A DNA stretch of 64,000 nucleotides, taken from NCBI GenBank assembly GCA_029246505.1, contig JAQWNC010000006.1:1-64000 (forward strand). The letters are read 5' to 3'. Source of the DNA: Arenicellaceae bacterium. GTDB taxonomy: Bacteria; Pseudomonadota; Gammaproteobacteria; Arenicellales; Arenicellaceae. Shown piece by piece: positions 9,436-18,275 of this stretch (its first letter is position 1; the number at the start of each line of letters is the position of its first letter). The notes beneath the pieces were generated by a model. It saw only the letters and a list, made by a program, of their open reading frames with translations. It was not told the origin of the DNA and searched no databases. The position numbers and the translations under genes are program-made.

Positions 9436-10557
9436 TTAATCTGGCCTTTCGTTACTGACACCACCCAACTCCACACATCCGTATTCTGGCAAGGCAATGC
9501 TAGTCCTGTTCCACGCATTAGTACCTGTCACTGGTTTTGCTAAATACTGCGGGTCGACCGCCGAATAGGCTCGGGTCAATTGACCTGTTTCTGACAGACT
9601 CAAACGTTCTGTGATAATCATATCTTCGCTATGTAATAAACCAGGATGCGGAACCAACACACCTGCTTTAAACCTAGTGGTTTCAATGACCAGAACATTA
9701 TCTTCATACCAACCAACAGAGTGCCCGGTCATACTTGGTTCTATATCGCTAGGGTGCTCGCGAGTATCCATATTTATGACTCGCACTGTGTCCATAAACT
9801 CATGCTTGATAACTATTTGATCACCAGACTGAGTGACTTCTGAAATACCAGAAGGTTCGCTCCAACCTCTTAAGATACTGGATGGGCTGCACTCTAGCGC
9901 TGGGTCATCAAAACGCTGGTCGTACGTCGCCGATGCTGTTCTGCCAGCCTCGGTCACTAAATCTCCATAACGACTATCAAAAAGTGCTGCCTGGTCTGCA
10001 GGCGTACCACTTCCGGCAGGACCACCAGGTCGACGATTACGCGGTGCAGTCTGCCAGGTACCAAAGAACGAATTTTTATCCGGATCAACATCAGGGACCG
10101 CCACTTCTTCAACGCTAACAACTTCTACCTCTGAACCTGCAGTTATTTCACCATTGCGTGCTAATTTAGTTCCGTCGCCTAGTTCAGCACTCCGAAAAGA
10201 ACAACCGAATGGATCCCGACGTGCTGCAATTCCCCTTATCGTTATTTTAGTACCAGGCTTTAGTAATCCCTCACTCCACCCAACTCGACGATAATTAGAT
10301 GCGGCGCCAAACTCACAATTCCACGCCTCGGTACTTCCATCTGCACCGACAACATCCAGATAAACCCAGGCATGCGGATTAACAAATCTAAAATTTGTCA
10401 CCACACCTGTAATGGTAAGTGTCTTACTTGCATCGAAATGTGGTGATGAAGAATGATGCGCATAGCTGGAGGTCATACCAAATAGCAGCATCGTACTAAT
10501 CGATAATACCGTGCCTGCAGTTGTTAAAAATTGTTCCCTGATTGTTGCTATTTTCAT
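9436..10557 (-). CDS. DUF6152-family secreted protein, copy 1
   Basis: 373 residues. A signal peptide ends at SSYA, so the predicted mature protein begins His-His (HHSSSPHFDASK). An N-terminal module of about 100 residues (ITGVVTNFRFVNPHAWVYLD, then WNCEFG and KPGTKITIRG) looks like the small OB-fold-type domain of DUF6152. After a variable linker comes a second conserved module: PALECSPSSILRGW, RVINMDTREHPSDIEPS, TGHSVGWYEDNVLVIETT and HSEDMIITERL. Function is unknown. Three paralogues occur in the window (13858, 22765 and 60628). It is divergent from the dienelactone hydrolase gene across a 264-base AT-rich region. Confidence 0.85.
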   Translation of the reverse strand: MKIATIREQFLTTAGTVLSISTMLLFGMTSSYAHHSSSPHFDASKTLTITGVVTNFRFVNPHAWVYLDVVGADGSTEAWNCEFGAASNYRRVGWSEGLLKPGTKITIRGIAARRDPFGCSFRSAELGDGTKLARNGEITAGSEVEVVSVEEVAVPDVDPDKNSFFGTWQTAPRNRRPGGPAGSGTPADQAALFDSRYGDLVTEAGRTASATYDQRFDDPALECSPSSILRGWSEPSGISEVTQSGDQIVIKHEFMDTVRVINMDTREHPSDIEPSMTGHSVGWYEDNVLVIETTRFKAGVLVPHPGLLHSEDMIITERLSLSETGQLTRAYSAVDPQYLAKPVTGTNAWNRTSIALPEYGCVELGGVSNERPD

Positions 10558-10821
10558 TTTTTATTGTTTGTTAAATTTAGTTGTCTTCAATTGAAATACA
10601 GATTGTGTAAATCGCCTGTTTATAATTTTATTGGTTATAAAAATAATAATAATATTTCATCATTATAGCCACAGGCCTTTGCTTCTCAATACCTAACTAT
10701 TACAATTACAGGTATGGAATAGAGCTTATGATCTAATTGACTTAAAGAACCTAAGCCTGACTTTGAAACAAAGCGTATTAGTGAGACTGCATCCACCCAT
10801 ACAATTTTGGAGTAACGTACT

Positions 10822-11703
10822 ATGAAAGATCAAAAAATTGACCCTCAAGTAATCGACCTATACGATAAGTATTGTCATGGCCAAATTGATCGTCGAGAGT
10901 TTTTTCGACGCGCTGGAGCCCTCTCTTTAGGCGCAGCCGGCCTAACCATGGCGCAGGCGCTATTACCGCGCTACGCTGAAGCTCAAACCATTTCCTTTAC
11001 CGATGAACGCATCAAAGCTAATTACGTTACTTACCCTTCGCCCGGCGGCAATTCGGGTGAAATGCGTGGATACCTTGTTCAACCAACTGGCGATGGTCCA
11101 TTTAAAACAGTTCTGGTTATTCATGAAAATCGTGGCCTGAACCCACATATCGAAGATGTAGCCCGACGTTTTGCCGTTGAAGGATTTCTTGCACTAGCAC
11201 CCGATGGTCTTGAGCCAGCCGGTGGTTACCCTGGTAATGATGACGATGGAAGAACATTGCAGAGCGACCTGGATGCAGACAAGTTGCTTCAGGATATGGT
11301 TAACAGTGCTGAGTTCTTGAGTAATCATGATCTTGCTGCGGGCAATATCGGAGTAACCGGATTCTGCTGGGGCGGCTATGCGACCAATTTCGTAGCAGCG
11401 CGACTGGGCGATAAAATTAGCGCTGCCGTACCGTTCTATGGCCGCGGTATAACCGCCGAAGAAGCCACGAACATTAAGGCTACACTACTGGTTCAATCTC
11501 CCGAACACGATGAACGCATCAATGCCGCATGGCCGGATTTTGAAGCTGCCCTGAATGCAAGTAACGTTGAATTTGAGCGTCATCTATACCCTGGAGCTAA
11601 CCACGGTTTTCATAATAATTCGACACCACGTTTTGATGAAGAAAACGCAGCATTGGCATGGGAGAGAACAGTAGCGTTTTTCAATCAACATATAGAAGGA
11701 TAG
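10822..11703 (+). CDS. Dienelactone hydrolase family protein with Tat-type signal
   Basis: 293 residues. The N-terminus has twin arginines in RREFFRRAGALSLGAAG, followed by a hydrophobic stretch and a cleavage site near YAEAQ, so it is probably exported folded by Tat. The alpha/beta-hydrolase core matches dienelactone hydrolases: Glu102 in HENRG, the nucleophile Cys182 in GFCWGGYATN, Asp230 in EHDERI and His261 in GANHGFH. The Cys nucleophile is the family hallmark. Known members open lactone rings of chloroaromatic catabolites; exported homologues have no fixed substrate. A GGAGT ribosome site precedes the ATG and a strong terminator follows the stop. Confidence 0.9.
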   Translation: MKDQKIDPQVIDLYDKYCHGQIDRREFFRRAGALSLGAAGLTMAQALLPRYAEAQTISFTDERIKANYVTYPSPGGNSGEMRGYLVQPTGDGPFKTVLVIHENRGLNPHIEDVARRFAVEGFLALAPDGLEPAGGYPGNDDDGRTLQSDLDADKLLQDMVNSAEFLSNHDLAAGNIGVTGFCWGGYATNFVAARLGDKISAAVPFYGRGITAEEATNIKATLLVQSPEHDERINAAWPDFEAALNASNVEFERHLYPGANHGFHNNSTPRFDEENAALAWERTVAFFNQHIEG

Positions 11704-11720
11704 CCATCATTTAAAATCCT

Positions 11721-11760
11721 GTAGGTAAAAAGGGGCTCTAAAGAGCCCCTTTTTACCTAC
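11721..11760 (+). terminator. Strong intrinsic terminator
   Basis: A perfect 18-bp inverted repeat (GTAGGTAAAAAGGGGCTC and its complement) with a TAAA loop. The stem core GGGGCTC/GAGCCCC is followed by TTTTT, and AAAAA precedes it, so it can stop transcription from both sides. It lies 17 bases after the dienelactone hydrolase stop codon. Confidence 0.92.
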
Positions 11761-12025
11761 GATCAGCACTGCCTGCACTTACACACTGATAAACTCATTG
11801 CGTAACGAACGTCCGCTTTATACTCAAAGCGGTTATTCGTAATGTTAGAGATAATGTGCCGGTATCCCATGTTTGCTACTCGCAGAGATAGTTAGATTTC
11901 ACCCAGTTGAGGCTATTTTCAAAGGAAGTGATGAGGTTTTGGGCTGGCTGATACTTATTGATATGGGGAAATAGAGAGTTTATGCTTCCTATTACTTCGT
12001 AAAATTCTCAGGGGAGTACAATATT
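11761..12025. other. Intergenic region upstream of the arylsulfotransferase gene
   Basis: Apart from hairpin copy A I see no coding sequence here. AGGGGAG at 12010-12016 is a good ribosome site for the TTG at 12026. A promoter must lie here for the plus-strand gene, since the strong terminator at 11721-11760 separates it from the dienelactone hydrolase gene, but I cannot place -35/-10 boxes with confidence. Confidence 0.5.
11806..11840. repeat. Dispersed hairpin repeat, copy A
   Basis: Stem CCGCTTT/AAAGCGG with loop ATACTC, with an outer ACGAA/TTCGT pair. The GCTTT-containing half and the flanking cgaa/ttcg are shared with the hairpins at 13751, 15055 and 16334. This copy is the most divergent of the four. 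Confidence 0.5.
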
Positions 12026-13591
12026 TTGAATACCACGTTACAACGTCTTTCAATTGCTACCGCTTCCGGATTTCTCGTACTGACGGCGGGTTCCCTCTCC
12101 GCCTAGGAGTCGTCACGAGGTCCCACCGAGCTGATTTACTGGGATCAGGAAAAGGCGGAGCCAGGCTACTCGTTCATCAGAACGCGTGTGCGTGGCATCG
12201 CCGGCTCGTATCTGGTCGATATGGCCGGGGAGGTTGTTAACTACTGGGCGGGATTCACGGACGCGTATCTACTCGAGGACGGTACGATGATCGGAGCGAA
12301 AGGGCCAGCGCACTTCGTCCAGGCGGACTGGGACGGCAACGTTCTATGGGAGTACGAAGAGACGCGTGAGAACTATCACCCGCACCACGATTTCTTAAGA
12401 ATCTACAACGCCGAACTTCAGAACCGAACCCTGTTGTTCATCGCTAACGTGGATCTGACTCATGAGGATGTCATCGCACTGGGCGCCGATCCGGACGCGG
12501 TGGAACGTTACGAGGGTACCCAGATGGACGCCATCGTCGAGGTGGACCGAAATGGCGATGTGGTTTGGGAGTATCACTTCACTGACCACCTAGTTCAGGA
12601 CCTATTGTCGAACGCCCTCAACTATGTCGGCAGCGGCCAGACGATCTCCGATCATCCGGGCCGGCTCGATATCAACTGGGGTACCGTGTCACGGGATTAT
12701 CTGCACCTGAATGGCATCGACTACAACCCGGCGAGCGGCCATCTCGCGATCAGTTCGAACAGAACGCATGAGATCTACATCGTGGATCACGACGGCACGT
12801 TCATCGCCGGAAATCCTGCGGAGAGCATGCGCCTTGCGGCGAGCGAAGCTGGAGATCTTCTCTACCGCTTTGGTAACCCAGCCAACTACGGTCAAGGCGA
12901 GTCCCCGCACTACGCGAAGAAAGACTGGTCTCTAGAAGAATTCTCGGGGCACAAGCAGGTGGGTGGCAATCACGACATTCAGTGGATAAAGGACGGACTC
13001 CCGGGTGCCGGTAACCTTCTGCTGTTTAACAATGGCTTGTCTGTTCCACGGGGCCCTGGTGACTCCGATCCCCAGTCGGAACTACTCGAACTCAACCCTT
13101 ACCTCGATGCCAACGGCGTGGTTAGGGACGGCTACGTAAACCCGCCCGACGCAGGATATACGCCCATCATGCCAGGCACCGACAGTTCCGGCGTACCAGC
13201 CACGCGGCAGTTCTCCGAGCAGATCGTTTGGATGTACCACACGACAGATGGCTTCAACAGTCATCACGGTTCCGCCGTGCAGCGCCTGCCGAACGGCAAC
13301 ACAATGGCACAATTGGCTCGCGTTGGTCGTCTACTGGAAATCGCGCCCGACGGGGAAGTTGTTTGGGAGTGCGCCAACCCGCTGACCAACGCCGGGATTT
13401 TGAAGACGATTGTTACTTCCGAGCATGAGAATATTTTCGGCGGCTGGTCGCCGCTGCGCTATCTCGAAGGTTTCCCGGGTCTTGTGGGAAAGGATCTCTC
13501 GCCGAAGGGGCTGGTCACCGACTTTCACTCAGCAACCAATCCCCGCTCCGGCGCTGAGCTAGAGCGGGCGACGGAAGAGAAAGGGTATTGA
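12026..13591 (+). pseudogene. Arylsulfotransferase (ASST) family protein, interrupted by an in-frame amber codon
   Basis: Reading from the TTG at 12026 gives a signal peptide of 26 residues (LNTTLQRLSIATASGF, then LVLTAGSLSA). A TAG at 12104-12106 follows directly, and the same frame then continues ESSRGPTELIYWDQEKAEPG into a full-length ASST-like propeller. The body has LHLNGIDYNPASGHLAISS, GGNHDIQWIKDG, LLLFNNGLSVPRG, HHGSAVQRLPNGNTM and GRLLEIAPDGEVVWE, which match arylsulfotransferase/ASST repeats. A Gln codon CAG changed to TAG would explain the stop. Without suppression only an unexported protein could be made, for example from the GTG at 12188 (467 residues). The gene is clearly GC-richer than its neighbours, which suggests transfer. 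Family role: moving sulfate between phenolic compounds in the periplasm; activity here is doubtful. Confidence 0.8.
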
Positions 13592-13743
13592 AACTAAGTC
13601 GGAAAAGAGTTCGACCCTTAATTAACCGTTTTGGCGAGACATTAAATAAATCCGAAGGCATTATGCTAGGCAAACCACGTGAAATACCGCCAGAGACTCG
13701 CAAAGGCAAATGGATTTTCGTTGAATGCCCGGTCTATTCATGA
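13588..13743 (+). CDS. Small open frame after the ASST gene, possibly not real
   Basis: A 51-codon frame opens with a TTG that overlaps the ASST stop codon and ends at a TGA at 13741-13743. Its translation is basic at the start (LKLSRKRVRPLINRFGETL) and ends KGKWIFVECPVYS. I recognise no family. It has no clear ribosome site. It could be a coupled small gene, a remnant, or chance. Confidence 0.2.
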   Translation: MKLSRKRVRPLINRFGETLNKSEGIMLGKPREIPPETRKGKWIFVECPVYS

Positions 13744-13750
13744 ATGATTA

Positions 13751-13784
13751 CGAATGACGGCTTTGGGCAATAAGCAGTCATTCG
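13751..13784. repeat. Dispersed hairpin repeat, copy B
   Basis: The most regular copy. The stem is CGAATGAC with GCTT, paired to AAGC with GTCATTCG, with one mismatch between the segments and an 8-base loop TGGGCAAT. The same loop and GCTT/AAGC core recur at 15055 and 16334. Confidence 0.75.
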
Positions 13785-13857
13785 ATTATTGGAATATATG
13801 CTTAACACGACTTATACTTTGGTCTAATTGTTTAATATTCAAACCATAGAAATTCAT

Positions 13858-14895
13858 ATGAAACGATCTAATCTGGCCTTCGGACTTATCTTTACTTTAT
13901 TGTCGACAGCAGCTGTTGCCCATCATTCACCGTTTATATTCTTTGACTCAACGCAAACGATTGAGATTGAAGGCGAAATCACCGGGATAGCCTGGCGAAA
14001 CCCACACATATCGTATGAGCTGCGCTCACAGGAGGCAGACGGAAGTATGCGTGTATGGGAGGTCGAGGGGCTCTCGCTCAGCTGGTTGAAGAGAATGAAT
14101 CTTACGCGGGAGTCAGTAAGTGTTGGCGACCAAGTGCGAGTTTTCGGTTGGCCGGGGAAGGGTGGCGGAGCGGATATATTTGTACTTAATATGCTTATTT
14201 CAGATGCTACTGAGATTGTATTCATACCCGGCCGCCAACCACGTTGGTCCAGTGACATCACTGGTGATACAGGTAAGTGGATGCTTACCGAAGCTGATAT
14301 TGTAGCGTCTCCCGAAGCTACCAGCATCTTCGATACTTGGAGCCACAGTCTTGGCATTAATGGTGAAGCACAAATGTTTGGTGGTTACCCCTTTAAGTTA
14401 ACTGAGGCCGCAGCTTCGATACGGGCAAGCTATCAACTCTACGATAATCCAATTTTCGAAGGTGAATGTGTCCACAAGGGGATGCCGACAATCATGGAGC
14501 AGCCATACCCAATGGAGTTGGTGGATAATGGCGAGGTTATTACTGTTCGAATGGAAGAGGGCAATGCGTTACGCGAGATTAGGATGAGCGAGGCCATCGA
14601 TGCCGCAGACCTCACTGCCAAGGTCATGGGTCACTCTTTTGGCAAGTGGGAAGAAAATTCTTTGGTTGTTACCACTGTGAAGAGTAGTTGGCCGTACATC
14701 GACATGACCGGCGTTCAAAACAGTGAAGATGCGGTCTATGTAGAAAAGTTCACGCTCATAGCAAACGGAAAACGTTTGAACTACACGATGACCATCACTG
14801 ATCCTGAAATTCTTGTAGAACCTATTTTGTTAAATAAATCTTGGCTAAGAATAGAAGGTATCGAAGTCGAACCCTTTGACTGCCAGTCTGGGTAA
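13858..14895 (+). CDS. DUF6152-family secreted protein, copy 2
   Basis: The ATG at 13858 is chosen because the signal peptide (MKRSNLAFGLIFTLLSTAA) starts there. A TTG 30 bases upstream would only add a polar tail. Cleavage after AVA leaves a mature His-His N-terminus (HHSPFIFFDSTQ). The first module has IEGEITGIAWRNPHISYELR and WEVEGLSLSWLKR. The C-terminal module has EGECVHKGMPTIMEQPYP, REIRMSEAID, MGHSFGKWEENSLVVTT and EDAVYVEKFTL. It is the most divergent of the four copies in the window. Function is unknown. It stands alone between two hairpin repeats, downstream of the broken arylsulfotransferase. Confidence 0.83.
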   Translation: MKRSNLAFGLIFTLLSTAAVAHHSPFIFFDSTQTIEIEGEITGIAWRNPHISYELRSQEADGSMRVWEVEGLSLSWLKRMNLTRESVSVGDQVRVFGWPGKGGGADIFVLNMLISDATEIVFIPGRQPRWSSDITGDTGKWMLTEADIVASPEATSIFDTWSHSLGINGEAQMFGGYPFKLTEAAASIRASYQLYDNPIFEGECVHKGMPTIMEQPYPMELVDNGEVITVRMEEGNALREIRMSEAIDAADLTAKVMGHSFGKWEENSLVVTTVKSSWPYIDMTGVQNSEDAVYVEKFTLIANGKRLNYTMTITDPEILVEPILLNKSWLRIEGIEVEPFDCQSG

Positions 14896-15256
14896 GAGTT
14901 CGTCGTAAGTAATGGTTCCCAAGCAGATATACTCGATTTCAGCACTCTATGATCCATAGTTTTAGGCATTGCGTTATATAATCTACATCTAGTTAATTCA
15001 ATAACTCGTGTCTCGTTAGGTCCTAGTTATTTGATTTACGAATGATTGCCTATAATCGCTTTGGACAACAAGCGATCATAGCGGCTATATACTTATTTAA
15101 GTTAGCATTTAGCCTAAAACTTACTTCCATTAATTGCTATTATATTTCACTGCGGGCCCTGAATATGTATTCAGGGCTCAAGAACATCTGATGCCACGCT
15201 TCCTTTTTTCTAGATTGGTATTGCATATTCTGACATTAGCTAACCAAGAATTATAT
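14896..15256. other. Intergenic region with hairpin repeat copy C
   Basis: No convincing gene. It holds copy C of the dispersed hairpin and AT-rich sequence that probably carries the promoter of the aldo/keto reductase gene. A short frame from 15134 runs into that gene but lacks its signal peptide context, so I take it as untranslated. Confidence 0.5.
15055..15076. repeat. Dispersed hairpin repeat, copy C
   Basis: Stem ATCGCTT/AAGCGAT with an 8-base loop TGGACAAC. The preceding TACGAATGATTGC resembles the left flank of copy B, as though an insertion separated flank and core. Confidence 0.65.
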
Positions 15257-16204
15257 ATGCGAACAGTAAACCGAAGACAGCTTTTATCATATAGCTCCGC
15301 TTTATCTGCTATGACCATGCTACCTGCTCGTTCGTTTGCGCAGGAGACAATGCGTACTCGACCTATACCGGGAACCAATGAAACACTGCCTGTGATCGGA
15401 CTGGGTGCAGATCAGATATTTATTCAGACTCCTGAAGAAGACAAGAATCTCCCGAAATCTATTATTCAAGCTATGACAGACATGGGTGGCAGAGTTATTG
15501 ATACTCCGGCTTTTTTTGGTGCCAATGAACTCGGCCAAACATTCTCTGGTAAACCGATTCTCGGCGAACTTATTACGGAAATGGGCCTGCAAGAGAAATT
15601 GTTCCTCACAGGTAAGATCACTGTAAAAGGTAAAGAGGAAGGGATCGCTCACCTTGAAAAAACTGAACAGTATGCGAACAAACGGCCCATGGATTTGTTA
15701 CTAGTACATAACATGCTTGAGATGAACAACCATTGGCCCACTCTTAAAGCATGGAAGGATTCAGGAAGGGTCCGATATATTGGTACTAGCCTGACCAGAC
15801 AAAAGACTTATGAAGGTTTAGAGAAGTTCATGAAGGAGGAAAAACCTGATTTCATTTTGACAGGTTATTCTATGGCACATCCGCAAGCTGCCGAGCGTGT
15901 ATTGCCACTGGCGTTAGATATGGGAATTGCGGTAATCGGCGCGGAGCCCTTTAAAGCTGTCGTAGATGGCGCTTATTTTAACGTGGTGGCTGGCAAACAA
16001 TTACCTGAATGGGCATCTGAATTTGATTGCGAGACCTGGGCTCAATTCTCCTTGAAATACATACTGTCTAATCCAGCTATGACTTGTGTTCTCACAGAGA
16101 CCTCACGCCTCCACCACGCCAAAGATAATTTGATGGCGGGTTACGGACGTCTCCCTGACGAAACTACCCGTCAGCGAATGAGTGAGCATTTCAGGTCGCT
16201 ATAA
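15257..16204 (+). CDS. Aldo/keto reductase-like protein with Tat-type signal, catalytic Tyr replaced
   Basis: The ATG at 15257 opens 315 residues beginning MRTVNRRQLLSYSSALSAMT, a Tat-like leader with cleavage near RSFAQ. The rest is a TIM-barrel aldo/keto reductase: GLGADQIF, RVIDTPAFFG, LTGKI, LLLVHNM, and late segments YSMAHPQAAERVLPLA and LKYILSNPAMTCVLTETS. Of the catalytic tetrad, Asp82, Lys120 and His151 are in place. The position usually held by Tyr (five residues after the Asp) is Phe87. It may therefore lack normal carbonyl reduction or act on a different chemistry. Exported members of this family are widespread but mostly uncharacterised. Confidence 0.85.
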   Translation: MRTVNRRQLLSYSSALSAMTMLPARSFAQETMRTRPIPGTNETLPVIGLGADQIFIQTPEEDKNLPKSIIQAMTDMGGRVIDTPAFFGANELGQTFSGKPILGELITEMGLQEKLFLTGKITVKGKEEGIAHLEKTEQYANKRPMDLLLVHNMLEMNNHWPTLKAWKDSGRVRYIGTSLTRQKTYEGLEKFMKEEKPDFILTGYSMAHPQAAERVLPLALDMGIAVIGAEPFKAVVDGAYFNVVAGKQLPEWASEFDCETWAQFSLKYILSNPAMTCVLTETSRLHHAKDNLMAGYGRLPDETTRQRMSEHFRSL

Positions 16205-16333
16205 AAAAGAGTTTAGAAAAAGGAGACCACTCAATATCAGAGTCCTTTATTTAGTTTACCGACGCAAATGCCATTAACGCGCACTAGCGAGCGACCACTA
16301 TTTACCAATAGCTGCCATATTAGCGTTCAAGTG

Positions 16334-16363
16334 AGTGACCGCTTTGTGCAATAAGCTGTCATT
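16334..16363. repeat. Dispersed hairpin repeat, copy D
   Basis: Stem TGAC plus GCTT pairs with AAGC plus GTCA around an 8-base loop TGTGCAAT, the same design as copy B (loop TGGGCAAT). It lies 72 bases before the amidohydrolase start. Confidence 0.72.
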
Positions 16364-16434
16364 AATCTTTTAAGGCAAATATGTGCTTTAATGCTACCCC
16401 GCACTTGGTCAAGCAACCCAAAATAGGAAACATT

Positions 16435-18144
16435 ATGACAACTTGGTGGCGACTAGCACTAATCACAGCAGCACTTACTGCAAGCGCATGCAATGCACCT
16501 GTAAGCCCAATAAATATAGCTGATGCTCCAGACATAGTGTTGCTTGGCGGTAAAGTACTTACGGTAGATGCCAATGACGGCACCGCAGAAGCGATCGCGA
16601 TTTCAGGTAATCGAATTTCCGTCGTCGGTGGAACGGATGAAATCCGCGCACTCGTCGGCGAGAATACATCGGTCATTGAACTCGATGGGCGAACCGTAAT
16701 TCCAGGTTTAACAGACAGCCATATTCACGTCATCAGAGCTGGCCTTACCTGGGCGCAAGAGATTAGCTGGGCCGATATTCCAACTTTGGACAACGCTTTG
16801 GCTCTAGTTCGTGAAGTAGCTGCCAACACACCGGATGGTGAGTGGCTAATTGTTGCTGGCGGCTGGCACAAGTTTCAATTTAAAGAGAAACGGCTACCTA
16901 GCGCTACGGAAGTATCTGAAGCGGCAGGCGACCACCCGATTTATGTTCAGTATCTTTACGATACCGCGATACTCAACCAGGCAGCTATGAGTGCGCTGAG
17001 TATTACCACCGATGCTGACATACCCCCCAATGGAAGCTTACGGCTTGATGCCGACGGAGCACCAACTGGTGAAATTGATGGCACCATCGGAGTTTTCCAT
17101 CGACTGCTAGACGCTTTACCAAAGCCTGATTTTGCCACCCAGGTCAAAGGTACCAAAATATTTATGGCTGAACTCAACCGGCTTGGAATGACCTCATTCT
17201 CTGATGGCAGCGGAGGCAGCCAGTACCCCGAAGGTTACAAACCACTTTTCCATATTTGGCAAAATGGTGAGATGACTATGCGTGTTGCCTATCGCTTAAT
17301 GTCACAAAACCGGGGGCAGGAACTTGCGGACCTAAAAAACCTAACTCAACTTTTGCCTCAAGGTTTTGGAGATGATTGGTTACGCTTTAACGGATTTGGA
17401 GAAGTCATTATCTGGGGAATGCACGATGGTTCGCGAGCAAGGCTCGAATTCAACCCCACGGACGAAGCCAAAGCTTCTCTGATCGAAACGCTGACCTGGA
17501 TGGCGACGAATCAATACGCTATGGAAATACACGCTTCATCCGATTCAAGCGCCCAACAAATTCTGAATATTATTGACGATATTAATAAAATAACGCCCAT
17601 TGCCAATTTACGCTGGTCCATCCTGCACATAGATGCAGCATCGGTAAGCACTCTTGAGCGCATGAAGGTATTAGGCGTAGCCTATGGTGTACAAGACCGA
17701 CTCTACTTCGATGGAGAAACTTTAGTCAAAACGTTTGGTGCAGAACATGCGCGTTCAGCACCGCCGCTCAAAACGGCTATAGATATAGGAGTGATGGTCC
17801 TCGGCGGCACCGATGCACCGGCCGTTGGACCATACAACCCCTGGGTATCAATCCGTTGGATGCTGGATGGCAAAACTGTTAACGGAATAACTATCCGTGG
17901 CCCTGAAGAAATACCCAGTCGAGCAGATACACTGCGAATATATACTCAAAACGGAGCGTGGCTTCAGTTCTCCGAAGATGAACGAGGCTCAATCGAAACC
18001 GGAAAATTAGCCGATATTGCGGTACTGTCACACGATTACATGAATACGCCGGTAGAAAAACTCAACCAAATGACTTCGCTGCTCACTATTGTTGATGGTG
18101 AGGTAGTACATGCAGGCGCTCCCTATAGCAATCTGACGCCCTAG
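16435..18144 (+). CDS. YtcJ-type amidohydrolase, lipoprotein
   Basis: The ATG at 16435 follows AGGA with a 7-8 base spacer and opens a lipoprotein signal peptide (MTTWWRLALITAALTASAC, lipid Cys19). An ATG at 16381 in frame adds 18 residues but no leader. The product of about 569 residues has the amidohydrolase signature VIPGLTDSHIHVIRAG, an internal EIHASSDSSAQQ and ILHIDAASVSTLERM, and the C-terminal strand IETGKLADIAVLSHDYMNTP. It is a paralogue of the lipoprotein amidohydrolase at 4075-5772 and belongs to COG1574/YtcJ-like enzymes. The substrate is unknown. A terminator-like hairpin lies after the gene. Confidence 0.9.
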   Translation: MTTWWRLALITAALTASACNAPVSPINIADAPDIVLLGGKVLTVDANDGTAEAIAISGNRISVVGGTDEIRALVGENTSVIELDGRTVIPGLTDSHIHVIRAGLTWAQEISWADIPTLDNALALVREVAANTPDGEWLIVAGGWHKFQFKEKRLPSATEVSEAAGDHPIYVQYLYDTAILNQAAMSALSITTDADIPPNGSLRLDADGAPTGEIDGTIGVFHRLLDALPKPDFATQVKGTKIFMAELNRLGMTSFSDGSGGSQYPEGYKPLFHIWQNGEMTMRVAYRLMSQNRGQELADLKNLTQLLPQGFGDDWLRFNGFGEVIIWGMHDGSRARLEFNPTDEAKASLIETLTWMATNQYAMEIHASSDSSAQQILNIIDDINKITPIANLRWSILHIDAASVSTLERMKVLGVAYGVQDRLYFDGETLVKTFGAEHARSAPPLKTAIDIGVMVLGGTDAPAVGPYNPWVSIRWMLDGKTVNGITIRGPEEIPSRADTLRIYTQNGAWLQFSEDERGSIETGKLADIAVLSHDYMNTPVEKLNQMTSLLTIVDGEVVHAGAPYSNLTP

Positions 18145-18201
18145 TCCGCTACCCATTCCCCAGCATGTGTCTGATCTGACATGCAAATAGCCTTAAGCTA
18201 A

Positions 18202-18230
18202 TAAAAAAGAGCACTCGAAACGGAGTGCTC
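18202..18230 (-). terminator. Intrinsic terminator for the double-SnoaL gene
   Basis: On the minus strand an 8-bp stem GAGCACTC/GAGTGCTC with a 6-base loop is followed by TTTTTT. It lies 46 bases after the stop of the minus-strand gene. It may also slow plus-strand transcription from the amidohydrolase. Confidence 0.85.
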
Positions 18231-18275
18231 TCTATACACATTAATACAAGATTCGGCCTTTAAAAGACCGAGTAT

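Noticed and set aside
9209-9439. Plus-strand open frame overlapping the end of the TRAP permease gene
   Set aside because: No ribosome site or family resemblance; it spans the hairpin between convergent genes and is best explained as chance.
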